From the NCBI RefSeq assembly GCF_024385505.1, contig NZ_JANFLT010000007.1:110136-174135 (forward strand): a stretch of 64,000 bases of DNA, in the 5' to 3' direction. Position 1 is the stretch's first letter, and every line of letters starts with the position of its first letter. Position numbers and translations under genes: made by a program. Under the pieces are notes generated by a model that was not told where the DNA came from, ran no database searches, and worked only from the letters and a program-made list of their open reading frames with translations. Shown piece after piece: positions 8,375-17,591 of this stretch. The DNA comes from Arthrobacter zhaoxinii. Lineage in GTDB: Bacteria > Actinomycetota > Actinomycetes > Actinomycetales > Micrococcaceae.

Positions 8375-8656
8375 CTAGGCGCCGCCGCCTGCGGAGAAGA
8401 TGTTTTCCGAGATCTGCTGGAGCTGGGTACGCAGCTGCTCCAGCTCCTCCCGGGCCTTATCCAGGGCCGCCTTGGTTTCCGGCCACGTGGATCCGCGGAA
8501 CTGCGTGGCCAGGGGGCCATCCCAGACGTTCGGATCGGAAAGAATCTTGCCCTGCGCATCCAGCGCTGCAATCTGTTCCGTGAAACCGCCGTTGATGATG
8601 GACTGAACCTGACCAATAGCAGTCTTAGCCTGCTCGGTAGACAACACACGTGACAT
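8375..8656 (-). CDS. WXG100 family protein (ESAT-6-like)
   Basis: 93 aa, the usual length for the family. Two helices are separated by the WxG turn: VWDGPLATQFRGSTW around residues 42-56 carries Trp-x-Gly and a second Trp. The N-terminal helix (TEQAKTAIGQVQSIINGG) and C-terminal helix (LDKAREELEQLRTQLQQISENIF) have the amphipathic pattern of WXG100 hairpins. These proteins are secreted as dimers by type VII systems and often chaperone or co-secrete larger substrates. AGGGGGA precedes the ATG. It is the first gene of the leftward transcript and probably the partner of the RHS protein. No second WXG100 gene is adjacent, so it may homodimerise. Confidence 0.88.
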   Translation of the reverse strand: MSRVLSTEQAKTAIGQVQSIINGGFTEQIAALDAQGKILSDPNVWDGPLATQFRGSTWPETKAALDKAREELEQLRTQLQQISENIFSAGGGA

Positions 8657-8885
8657 AAGAATCCCCCTCTAGAGACAACATGTTTTCCGCCGGGCAGGAA
8701 AGCGCCGGCGACCGGACGGTCGTGACCATACCAACAATCGTCACCAAAGCCAACAAGATAAATTCCGCGGTTTTTCAGAGGATCTGTACGCTTCGGGAAC
8801 CCATTATGAATAAGTAGCTTATTTTCGCCGTTTTACCCCTTATGATGCTCAAGGCACAGCGAACGCAACAGGGGGACGATTCACC
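8657..8885. promoter_or_regulatory. Divergent promoter region with palindrome AATAAG-TAG-CTTATT
   Basis: This 229-bp gap separates the two arms of the secretion locus. It is conspicuously more AT-rich than its surroundings. The inverted repeat AATAAGTAGCTTATT (8809-8823) has two 6-bp arms with a 3-bp centre. It lies about 60 bp before the rightward ATG and 150 bp before the WXG100 start, so it could control either or both arms. Both genes have GGGGGA-type ribosome-binding sites. No named operator consensus is recognised. Confidence 0.5.
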
Positions 8886-11786
8886 ATGCCTGGACGACCT
8901 AATACACTCATGCATAACCCGGGGCGCAGCGTTGCATCCCGCAGGCGGCTAGGCGCCGTTCTTGTTGCCATTGGACTGTTCGCCACCACGTCCTGCACCC
9001 AGGAACCTGAGCCGGAGCCGGTATCCAACCCAGTCAAACTCCTGCAGAACGTGCGGGTGGACCTGTCCAACGCTGCCGGTGTGGAGACCATCGAAGGCAC
9101 CACCATCTCCGTCGCGGCGGACGGCACCTCTTCCGCCGAGGATGCGCAGTACAACACCGACGAGACGGTGGGTGAATTGCCGGTTCGGGTAAGCCTGCAG
9201 TACCGCGCCGGCGAGAAGTCCGGCTCCGACCTTGCCGAGCTCGAGGGCCACTCCGGGCCGGTCGAAATCAACCTCACGCTGGAAAACCTCACGGTCAAAC
9301 CGCAGGTCATCGACTACGACGCCGCCGGCCGGAAACACTCCGAAACCGCCCTCGTGGGCGCCCCGCTGACCGTAGCTGCGTCCACCACGCTCCCCGGGGT
9401 ACGGGCCGACGACGTCACTCCCGGTTCCGCTGACGGTACAACCGGCACCAACGGCGTCCTGAGCAGCACCGAGGACGGCGCAACCGTGGTGCAGTGGGCC
9501 ACCGTGCTGGCGCCGCCCCGTTCCGGTGCGAGCGCCACCCTGCGTCTAGTTGCCGACGTCAAAAACTTCCAGGTGCCCGCCATTGAAGTGGCGGTCCAGC
9601 CCGGCCTCAATACGGACATGACCGCGGACGGCGTGGTTGCCGGTGCCTTCTCCTCCGGAGCCGGCTCCGAAATGGAGCTGCAGCGCCGCACCATCGATCT
9701 GGTGGCCGACGTTAACATCGTCCTGATCAAGGCCGGCTCCACCATCACCGAAGTCCGCAGGAACCTGCAGGAAACGTCGCAGACCCTGGGTGTCCGGACC
9801 GCCGAAGAACTCAGCAACAACTCCGAGTCCCTGGCATCAACCATGACAGGTCTGAAAGACCAGCTGACCGTCCTCGGCACCGATCTGGAAACCGCCACCA
9901 AGGGCACACAGTCCGTCTCGATGTCCCAGCTGCAGCAAACCGTCGCTGCCGTGGACTCCATGCTGGGCGACACCACCGCCGTGCCGCCCACAGTGACGGT
10001 CACCGGCGACGGTTGTGTGGCTGAGGTAGCCAAACCGCAGCAGTCCGCCAGCGTTTACGGCAGCATTCTGACCATGGCCTCGCAGCTCGACGCCTACGCG
10101 ACGGTCAGCGCGGACTGCCGGAACTTCGTGGCCGGTGAACTCATAACCGCCATCGGCCCGGAGGAACCCACAGCGGATATATGCGAAACGGAACGGACCG
10201 AGGTAGAGGAAAAGGGCCGCGAGGCCGTTTCCATGACCTGCTCCCTCTTCGACTCCAAGGTGATAATCGACGGAGCGTTGGCGGGGCTGGTCACAAAGGG
10301 CGCAGAGCTCGTCGCGGAGCTTAATCCGGTGGTGGTCGAGACAGCGATCTCGAAGCAGAAGGTCTCCGCGGACACCCTGGCTGAAGCGCAGACCCAACTC
10401 ACTGAGATCCTTGAAGGTCCGGAAACCCCCGACGCCTATGAGGATGCCCTGGCCAACCTTAAGAGCGCCATCGCGGACGCCGAGGCGAACACACAGGTTT
10501 CCGTGAAGGCCACCCGCGATGCATCGGCGGTGGCACGCAGCAGCATCGACGGCCTGCGGACGAATCTGGCCAGCATTGGCACTTTTGCCGAGGACGCACA
10601 GGATGAACTATCCGGCGGGCTGCCCTTGGACGGTTCCATGACGGACCAGAACCAGGCACTTGCCGAGCAGCTGTGCCGGATAGCCCGTGAAAACCCCCGC
10701 GATGGCCAGCTGTCCATCAGGGATGCTGAGCGCCTCCGCTCCTACCTGACCTCCGTTCCGTGCGAGGCAACAGACGAGGAAGGCAACCCCGCGGAGGAAC
10801 TGGAACCTCCGCTCGGGTTCCAGGAACCACTGGACGTCCGGCTCACCGACCAAAATACTGCGTGGGCCGAGGTCCTTAAGCTGACGGACACCGCCAATCC
10901 GGACCAGGCCATCAGCCAGGCCTTCACGGCCCTGGATGCATCCATTAACGGCATCGACACCAAGCTGACCGAAGTTAGTGACGCTGTGACGGCCCTCGAC
11001 GGTGTCGCCACAGACAACGTCACCGGCACCAGGCGCGGACTTGAAATGCTGAATAAGACGCTTACTGAAGCCGTCATGGCTTCCGCCGAGGTCCAAACGA
11101 ACCTGCTGGAGGTGAAGGATGAGCAGACAGCGGTCCGCGACGGCGTCGAAAAGGCGTTGGCCGATGTTTCCGCGGAGACCGCGATCGAGGTACAAAAGGC
11201 CGTCGACACCCAGACCCGCCAGGTCACCGACATCGGCGATGAAAGCACCGAATCCGTCACCACCGCCTTCAACCGCTCCATTTCCGGCCTGAAGTCCACC
11301 TCCGACGACGTTGTCAAGGACGCCAAGGGAACGGTGGACAAGCAGCGCGGCGAGCTGAACGAGGAGGGCGAGGCCCTGGCCGCGGCCCTGTCCGAGAGCA
11401 CCGAATCCGCGCTGGCAAGCATCGCGTCCCGCACAACAGGCTCCACCCGCGACGTTGAAGGCGCCAACGCCCTGCTGTCCGCAAGCCTGAACAAGGTGAT
11501 GCTGGACCTGGGCGACCGCACCGTGAACGGCTCCGGCCTGCTCGGCTCCATGGCCACAAACGCCGCCAAGGCCGACACCGCCGACTACCAGCTGGCCCTG
11601 GCCGCGCAGAACGCCGAGGGGTACGCCAACATCCGGTCCCAGGACGTGGCGGGGCTGCTGCTGCGCCAGGCACAGTTCAAGGCCTCGCTCTCGGCCGTCG
11701 ACGAACTGCCGGCCTTCCACCTCGAAGTGCCCAACGGGGCAACTTCGCAGACCCTGTACACGCTGACGATCGGCGGCGGCGAATGA
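8886..11786 (+). CDS. Large coiled-coil, probable surface lipoprotein of the secretion locus
   Basis: 966 aa, family not recognised. The N-terminus has a basic stretch (SRRR, 18-21), a hydrophobic core and Cys37 followed by an acidic/proline segment (TQEPEPEPEP). The lipobox TTSC is not canonical, so lipidation is probable rather than certain. About 45-260 is beta-rich (strands such as VEINLTLENLTVKP and ATLRLVADVKNFQ). About 270-930 is mostly long amphipathic helix with repeated Asp/Thr/Ser/Leu heptads, consistent with an extended coiled-coil stalk. Cys residues near 370-460 may form disulfides. It is the first gene of the rightward operon; its stop overlaps the next start by ATGA. It may span the envelope for the system, which is inference. 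Confidence 0.7.
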   Translation: MPGRPNTLMHNPGRSVASRRRLGAVLVAIGLFATTSCTQEPEPEPVSNPVKLLQNVRVDLSNAAGVETIEGTTISVAADGTSSAEDAQYNTDETVGELPVRVSLQYRAGEKSGSDLAELEGHSGPVEINLTLENLTVKPQVIDYDAAGRKHSETALVGAPLTVAASTTLPGVRADDVTPGSADGTTGTNGVLSSTEDGATVVQWATVLAPPRSGASATLRLVADVKNFQVPAIEVAVQPGLNTDMTADGVVAGAFSSGAGSEMELQRRTIDLVADVNIVLIKAGSTITEVRRNLQETSQTLGVRTAEELSNNSESLASTMTGLKDQLTVLGTDLETATKGTQSVSMSQLQQTVAAVDSMLGDTTAVPPTVTVTGDGCVAEVAKPQQSASVYGSILTMASQLDAYATVSADCRNFVAGELITAIGPEEPTADICETERTEVEEKGREAVSMTCSLFDSKVIIDGALAGLVTKGAELVAELNPVVVETAISKQKVSADTLAEAQTQLTEILEGPETPDAYEDALANLKSAIADAEANTQVSVKATRDASAVARSSIDGLRTNLASIGTFAEDAQDELSGGLPLDGSMTDQNQALAEQLCRIARENPRDGQLSIRDAERLRSYLTSVPCEATDEEGNPAEELEPPLGFQEPLDVRLTDQNTAWAEVLKLTDTANPDQAISQAFTALDASINGIDTKLTEVSDAVTALDGVATDNVTGTRRGLEMLNKTLTEAVMASAEVQTNLLEVKDEQTAVRDGVEKALADVSAETAIEVQKAVDTQTRQVTDIGDESTESVTTAFNRSISGLKSTSDDVVKDAKGTVDKQRGELNEEGEALAAALSESTESALASIASRTTGSTRDVEGANALLSASLNKVMLDLGDRTVNGSGLLGSMATNAAKADTADYQLALAAQNAEGYANIRSQDVAGLLLRQAQFKASLSAVDELPAFHLEVPNGATSQTLYTLTIGGGE

Positions 11787-13126
11787 ACTCCCGGACCAAG
11801 CTCCTGACCCTGATCATTGCCGGGGTGGTGGTGGTTGCCGCAGCGGCGATCGTGCTGGCCACCACGCTGCACCGTCCCAAGGAGGTGGCCAAGCCGGACC
11901 CGGTGGCCGCCACGGTTCCCGTGGCGCTGGATGCCGAGGGCCTGCCGGAGAACTTCTCCATCGGCGTCGTGATGACGTTCGGGTCCTCCGGCGAGCCCGG
12001 CTCCGAGTACAACCGCGCGGCGCAGGGCGCCGTCGTCGCCGCCCATCGCTTCGCCCAGGACGGCGCCGACGTCGCCCTCCCGACCCAGAATGACAGCGGA
12101 ACCGAAGACGGCGCACGCGCCGCGGTCCGTGCGCTTGCCGACCAGGGAGTGTCCGGCATTGTGGTGGCCAGCACCGGGCCGCAGGCCGTGGCCGCGGCGA
12201 AGGCCGCCGAGGAGCTCAACCTCCCCGTGATCCTGCCGTACGCCGAACCCGTGGACCCGGCACCTTCCACCTGGACCACGAAGCCTTCCGCCGCTTCCGT
12301 CGAGGGTGCGCTGGGTGCCGCACTGGCCGGGAAGACCCGGGTGCTGCTTGTGAACGACGGCGGCCCCGTCCCCGCATCGGTGCAGCCAACGCAGACGTTC
12401 AACCTCGGGGATTTCGAGAACGTTATGGCCGCGGCCCAGGCGGCTGCCGTCCAGACCGGCGACCAGCCGCTCCCTCTGGCCGAGGATGCTCCCGAAGGCA
12501 CCGAGGCCATGAATGTTGCCGAGCCTGCGGATGCGGTGGTCGTTTCGGCTGCCACGCCCCAGCGGCTGGCACGGTTGGTCCAGGCACTGCAGTCCCGCAA
12601 CGTTTCCGTCCCCCTGGTCCTTCCGGACGGAGCGAGCGCCCCGGCTTTTGCCACCGCGCTTGCCGAGCTGGATGGAACGGCCTCCGGACAGCTGGTCACG
12701 GTTGCCCCGGCCGGCGGCGACGGCACCGCCCTGCAGCAGGACGCGCAGGGGCGCGGAATGTCCGCCTTCCTGTCCGCAGTCCGTTTGGCTGCCGGCGAGT
12801 CCACGGTCCACAACCTGACCGTTGATGCCCCGTTCTCGGGGGATGCCTGGGCAGCGGACACCGCCAGCCACGATGCCGTCGTCGCCCTCGTGCGTGCAGC
12901 CGCCACCGCCGAAAGCGGGGATCCGGCAGAAGTGAGTGCAATGCTGCGCACCATGTCCTTCGGCCCGGGTGAGGGCATGGGAGGTCCCGCACTGAACTTC
13001 TCTCAGTCCAACGCGCTGGCCGTTGAGGCCGTCCCGGCCTACGCCTCCCCCCAGGACCTGGGGCTGCGGCCGGCCGATGAAGAGGCTCCCCGCCTCGTCT
13101 GGGTACCTGCTCCGGCAACTCCGTAA
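11783..13126 (+). CDS. Membrane-anchored periplasmic-binding-protein-like protein
   Basis: 447 aa. One uncleaved-looking hydrophobic segment at about 7-29 (LTLIIAGVVVVAAAAIVLAT) anchors an extracytoplasmic domain of the type 1 periplasmic-binding fold, as in branched-chain amino-acid receptors: IGVVMTFGSSGEPG, then QGAVVAAHRFAQDG, GVSGIVVASTGPQAVAAA, and LPVILPYAEP. It overlaps the preceding gene by 4 bp (ATGA), so translation is coupled, and lies 60 bp before the ATPase gene. No ABC permease is nearby, so import is unlikely. A sensing or structural role in the secretion locus is more plausible, and the ligand is unknown. Confidence 0.72.
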   Translation: MNSRTKLLTLIIAGVVVVAAAAIVLATTLHRPKEVAKPDPVAATVPVALDAEGLPENFSIGVVMTFGSSGEPGSEYNRAAQGAVVAAHRFAQDGADVALPTQNDSGTEDGARAAVRALADQGVSGIVVASTGPQAVAAAKAAEELNLPVILPYAEPVDPAPSTWTTKPSAASVEGALGAALAGKTRVLLVNDGGPVPASVQPTQTFNLGDFENVMAAAQAAAVQTGDQPLPLAEDAPEGTEAMNVAEPADAVVVSAATPQRLARLVQALQSRNVSVPLVLPDGASAPAFATALAELDGTASGQLVTVAPAGGDGTALQQDAQGRGMSAFLSAVRLAAGESTVHNLTVDAPFSGDAWAADTASHDAVVALVRAAATAESGDPAEVSAMLRTMSFGPGEGMGGPALNFSQSNALAVEAVPAYASPQDLGLRPADEEAPRLVWVPAPATP

Positions 13127-13186
13127 CCATCCTGTCCCGTCTCCTCAACGGACGGGTCACTGTTCCACCATGGAAGGACCGCCCCG

Positions 13187-16100
13187 GTGCGTCTGCTGAT
13201 CGATTTGGACGAGAGCCGCTTCGAGTGCGAGGTCGCGCACGCTGCGCCGGCCACCACACTGGCGGATCTGGTGGAGAAGGCCGGCGGACCCCGCCTTGAG
13301 CCCGGCGAGGCAGTGTTCATTGACGAGTCGGAGGTGCGCGCCTCCACACCCGTCTCTGAACTGGTCCTCCTGGAGGGCAGCCGCATCTCACGGGCACCCT
13401 GGCCTGTGCCTACACGCCTGCGTGGCTGGAGTGTGACGCTCGCCGGAGGCCAGCGGGCCGGCAGCGTGATCGAAGTGCCGCAGGGGCGCGAGATGCTCAT
13501 TGGACGGTCACCCCACGCAGACCTCACTCTTCCCGCAGACAGTGCGTCCTGGGACCACTGCCGCCTGCGCCGGGAGGACGAGGGACTGCGGGTCTTGGAC
13601 TGCGGCTCTACCAACGGCACGCTGGTCAACGGTGAAAAGGCCGGCGACGACGGGATCCTGGTTGAGGACACCGCCACGATCACGGCCGGCGGCACGGTAC
13701 TTCTGCTGCGGAAGTCCCTGGAGGAGAGTCCCGCACCGGCACCCGGCACCCTGCACAACCTCACCCCGGCGGGAACGGCACCTTTCAACCGACCGCCCCG
13801 TCCCGGGAAGGCACCGGAGGGTGACTCCCTGGTTCCGCCGACTCGCAGGGACGTACCCCCGGCCAACAAATTCAGCTACATCACCGTGCTGGCACCGCTG
13901 GTGATGGCGGGCGCGATGGTCATGGTCCTGGGAAGCATGCGCTTCGCCATGTTCGCCCTGCTGAGCCCGGTCATGGCTATCGGAATGTGGTTCGAACAGA
14001 AGCGCCGCCACGACCGCGGCGTCAAGGAAGAGGAAGAGCGTTTCAACGGGGCAGTCGAGGAGTTTGAACAGCAGATCCGCACGGCAGCCGAGGCGGAGAC
14101 CGCCCGGCGCCACCGGATGATTCCCGATCCGGCCACGGTGCTGCGGCGCCCCGCCCTTCCGGCCACCTCCCTGTGGCAGCGCCGTGCCGAGTCAGATGAT
14201 TTCCTGGCCCTGCACGCCGGCACCGGCGACGTCCCGTGGAAACCCGAGGTGGACCGGAACGCAGCGCCCCGGCTCGATCCGAAGGTCAAGGACTCCCTCG
14301 CTGCCGCGCGGCTGCTTGCCGCACCCGTGCTCGTGGACCTGACCAACGCGGGTGTGGTGGGCATGGTCGGCCCCCGGGAGGGGGCACTGGCCCTCGCCCG
14401 GTCCCTGCTGGCCCAGGCCGCCGTCCACGTGGGCCCGGCTGACCTGACCATCGGCGTCTTCTGCGACGCCGGCCGCGCCGATGAGTGGGAATGGGCATCA
14501 TGGCTGCCCCACACACGCCAGGCAGGCAGCAGCACCGGCCAGCGCTGGATGTCCGCGCACCGCGAGTCAAGCGTCGCCATGCTGCGCGCGCTCAAGGACA
14601 CAGTCGAGGAGCTGCCGACGCCGGCCCTGCTGGTGGTCCTGGACTCCGAAGTCCTGACCGAGGGCCGGGACGCGCCGGCACGCGCGCTGCTCGGCATGGG
14701 CCGCTCGGAGCAGGGGTCGCGCTTCAGCTCGCAGCAGCAGCAGTCCCGGGTGGCCGGCATCGTGATCGCCACGTCTGAAGAGCAGCTGCCGGCTTCCTGC
14801 ACCACGATCATCCGGGTGGGTGAGGACTCCGCGGCCACGCTGGAGCAGCCGGAGGACCTGACGCGGGTGGAGGACATCATCCTGGGCGGCCTGGACCGCG
14901 AGGAAGCGCTGCGCTGCGCCATGCGCGTGGCCCACTTTGAGGATCCGGAACTGAGCGTCCCGGGGGCGTCGCTGCCCTCGCTCGTGCGGCTTCCGGCACT
15001 GCTGGGCTACGAACGTCCGGACCCGGCCACCATCCGTCAGCTGTGGCAGGCATCCACAGGAATCTCCACCCCCATCGGCACCGGCGAGAACGGGGATCTC
15101 AGCCTGGATCTGGTCAAGGACGGCCCGCACGGGCTGGTCGGTGGAACCACCGGCTCCGGCAAGTCCGAGTTCCTCCGTTCCCTGGTGGCCGGCCTCGCGG
15201 CGCGCAACGACCCGACGCGCCTGAACTTCATCCTCATCGACTTCAAGGGCGGGGCCGCCTTCAAGGCCTGTGAACGCCTTCCGCACACGATCGGCACCAT
15301 CTCCAACCTGGACGAGCAGCTCGCCGACCGCGCGCTGCTGGCCCTGGAAGCGGAAATGGAACGCCGCCAGCGGGTGTTTGCCGCGGCAGGCGAGGGCATC
15401 GACAACCTGAACGCCTATCTGGCCACGAACCCGGCCGAGCCCATGCCCCGGCTGCTCCTCGTGATCGACGAGTTCGCGATGCTCGCCAAGGACTTCCCCG
15501 ACGTCCTCAAGGCCCTCGTCAGTGTGGGCGCCGTGGGCCGAACCCTGGGCGTGCATATGATCCTGGCAACCCAGCGCCCGGCCGGCGTCGTCAATGACGA
15601 CATCCTCGCCAACACGAACCTCCGGGTGGCCCTGCGCGTGCAGAGCCGCGAGGACTCCAACAACGTCATCGGTGTGCCCGCCGCATCCGCGATCGGACGC
15701 GCGCAGATGGGCCGCGCCTTCGTGAAGCTGGGCCAGGACGACATCTCGCCCGTGCAGACGGCGCTCGTGACCGGCCGGGCCCAGCTCGGCGGCGGAGCGT
15801 CGGTGGATGTGCGTGAAATCCGCCAGTTCGGCGTCCCCGCTCCTGCAGCGGCACCGCCCCGGTCCGAGGTTTCCGACGAGAATGACCTGGACCTCCTGAT
15901 CGAGGCCGTTGTCGAAGCCAACAGCGAAGCCGGGTACGCCCCGCCGCGGCAGGTCTGGCCGGAGGCGTTGGGTCATCGGGTGGAACTGGAGGGTTACCGC
16001 GCCGAACCGGAGGACGCCGAAAACACTGAAGAACCCGAAACACACGCCGACCCCGCCGCCCGGATCCTGCCGCGGGTGGGCGGTGTCCGCGGTTCCACAG

Positions 16101-17527
16101 TCATGGTGACGCTCATGGACGAGCCAGAACTGCAGCGCCAGTCCGCGGCCGGATGGGACATGTCCATCGGAAACCTGATGCTGATGGGCGTGGCCGGCTC
16201 CGGCACCACCACCACGCTGGCGTCGATTGCACTGGCCCTGGCCAAGGACACCGATCCGGCAGACGTGGACCTGATGATCCTGGACATGGGTTCCCGCGGA
16301 CTCGAACCTCTGGCACGCCTGCCCCACACCGTGGCGTATGTGGGGACCGGAGGCGGTGCCAAGGAGCAGCAGGCCCGCTTCCTGCGGCACCTAAGCACGG
16401 AACTGGAACGCCGCCGCGCGGACCCGGACGGGCATCGCCGCACGGTGGTGCTGCTCGACGGCCTGGCCTCGCTCCGCGACGAATTCCAGGACTATGAAGG
16501 CCAGCAGCTGCTGGACCTGCTGTACCGCGCCTACGCGGACGGTCCCGCCCTCGGACTGTCCTTCGCGGTCTCCACCACCCGGGCCAAGGCCATCCCCACA
16601 GCCATGAACGAAGTGACCCTGCAGCGGTGGCTTTTCCGGCTGGCGGACACTTACGACTATTCCTCGCTCGGTGTCCGGGGCAAGCAGATCCCCGCCGAAC
16701 TTCCGGGCCGCTGCGTGGATCCCCGCACGGCGCTGCAGATGCATGTGGCCACCCCCGGGATCGGCGTTGAAGCCGCCGTCGACCTGGTACGGCAGAGCTG
16801 GGCCGAAGCCCCGGCCAAGACCCCGGCGATCCGCCGCCTGCCCGGCAACGTCACCCTCTCGGAACTGGAGGTGGCGCCGCGGCTGGATTCCGAGCCCTGG
16901 CTCCTCCCGGTCGGTATCCGGGAAACGGACTTCGCCCCCGCGTATCTGGAAGTCTACGAGGGCGAGCACGTACTGATCGCCGGCTCTGCCCGGTCCGGTA
17001 AGTCAACACTGCTGCTCGCCCTGGCCGCTGCCCTGCAGGGAGCGGCCACCTCCCAAGGACCGGCGCAGGTCTGGGGTATCTGCGACCGCCGCTCGCCGCT
17101 GGCCACCGCGGATCTCGACCGGGTAGCGGTGGGCGCCGACGAGGTGCCGGCCCTGCTGGCTTCCCTGCGGCTTGAGCGAACCCCCGTTTTCCTGCTGATT
17201 GACGACGCCGAGCGTATTGACGACGCCGATCAGTCCATTACGGGACTGTTGGCTTCCGGACAGCCAGGGGTGTGCGTCATCGCGGCCGGACGGTCGGCCG
17301 ACCTCAGAAGCCTGTACAGCCACTGGACCAAAACGCTTCGGAAATCCCGCCTTGGCGTGCTGTTGCAGCCGGATGTGGATTACGACGGTGAACTGCTGGG
17401 GGCCACACTCCCCCGCAAGGCGCCGGTAGCCCTGACCACCGGCCGCGGCTACATCGGGGTCGGCGGACAAGTCGCACTGATCCAGTCGATCAGCCCGGAG
17501 AGCGGTTCCGCGGCGGTGACCGCCTAG
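13187..17527 (+). CDS. EssC/YukBA-type FHA-FtsK/SpoIIIE secretion ATPase
   Basis: 1446 aa, close to Firmicutes EssC/YukBA in length and layout. Residues 1-75 look like a degenerate first FHA-like domain. Residues 80-177 are a clear FHA domain (IGRS at 105, STNGTLVNG at 141-149). Two transmembrane helices occupy about 231-270, followed by a coiled coil and three FtsK/SpoIIIE modules. Module 1 has Walker A GTTGSGKS (653-660) and Walker B LLLVIDE (Asp761, Glu762). Module 2 has GVAGSGTT (1001-1008), in which the Walker lysine is Thr. Module 3 has GSARSGKS (1266-1273) with LLIDDAE. Such ATPases recognise and drive type VII substrates. The start is GTG with GGAAGGAC upstream. The FHA N-terminus sets it apart from mycobacterial EccC. 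Confidence 0.9.
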   Translation: MRLLIDLDESRFECEVAHAAPATTLADLVEKAGGPRLEPGEAVFIDESEVRASTPVSELVLLEGSRISRAPWPVPTRLRGWSVTLAGGQRAGSVIEVPQGREMLIGRSPHADLTLPADSASWDHCRLRREDEGLRVLDCGSTNGTLVNGEKAGDDGILVEDTATITAGGTVLLLRKSLEESPAPAPGTLHNLTPAGTAPFNRPPRPGKAPEGDSLVPPTRRDVPPANKFSYITVLAPLVMAGAMVMVLGSMRFAMFALLSPVMAIGMWFEQKRRHDRGVKEEEERFNGAVEEFEQQIRTAAEAETARRHRMIPDPATVLRRPALPATSLWQRRAESDDFLALHAGTGDVPWKPEVDRNAAPRLDPKVKDSLAAARLLAAPVLVDLTNAGVVGMVGPREGALALARSLLAQAAVHVGPADLTIGVFCDAGRADEWEWASWLPHTRQAGSSTGQRWMSAHRESSVAMLRALKDTVEELPTPALLVVLDSEVLTEGRDAPARALLGMGRSEQGSRFSSQQQQSRVAGIVIATSEEQLPASCTTIIRVGEDSAATLEQPEDLTRVEDIILGGLDREEALRCAMRVAHFEDPELSVPGASLPSLVRLPALLGYERPDPATIRQLWQASTGISTPIGTGENGDLSLDLVKDGPHGLVGGTTGSGKSEFLRSLVAGLAARNDPTRLNFILIDFKGGAAFKACERLPHTIGTISNLDEQLADRALLALEAEMERRQRVFAAAGEGIDNLNAYLATNPAEPMPRLLLVIDEFAMLAKDFPDVLKALVSVGAVGRTLGVHMILATQRPAGVVNDDILANTNLRVALRVQSREDSNNVIGVPAASAIGRAQMGRAFVKLGQDDISPVQTALVTGRAQLGGGASVDVREIRQFGVPAPAAAPPRSEVSDENDLDLLIEAVVEANSEAGYAPPRQVWPEALGHRVELEGYRAEPEDAENTEEPETHADPAARILPRVGGVRGSTVMVTLMDEPELQRQSAAGWDMSIGNLMLMGVAGSGTTTTLASIALALAKDTDPADVDLMILDMGSRGLEPLARLPHTVAYVGTGGGAKEQQARFLRHLSTELERRRADPDGHRRTVVLLDGLASLRDEFQDYEGQQLLDLLYRAYADGPALGLSFAVSTTRAKAIPTAMNEVTLQRWLFRLADTYDYSSLGVRGKQIPAELPGRCVDPRTALQMHVATPGIGVEAAVDLVRQSWAEAPAKTPAIRRLPGNVTLSELEVAPRLDSEPWLLPVGIRETDFAPAYLEVYEGEHVLIAGSARSGKSTLLLALAAALQGAATSQGPAQVWGICDRRSPLATADLDRVAVGADEVPALLASLRLERTPVFLLIDDAERIDDADQSITGLLASGQPGVCVIAAGRSADLRSLYSHWTKTLRKSRLGVLLQPDVDYDGELLGATLPRKAPVALTTGRGYIGVGGQVALIQSISPESGSAAVTA

Positions 17528-17591
17528 GATGCAGTGAGACCTTCAGAGACGGTCTCGGGAAAATCAGATCAACGGCGTTGGGGAGTACGGT

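Noticed and set aside
10608..12871. Several minus-strand frames of 240-430 codons opposite the lipoprotein and PBP-fold genes
   Set aside because: Shadow frames overlapping well-supported plus-strand genes with coupled starts; no domains recognised.
14567..16390. Long opposite-strand open frame (about 607 codons) inside the secretion ATPase gene
   Set aside because: High GC content leaves few stop codons in antisense frames; the plus strand has clear FHA and FtsK motifs, while the antisense translation is Gly/Arg/Gln-rich without domains.
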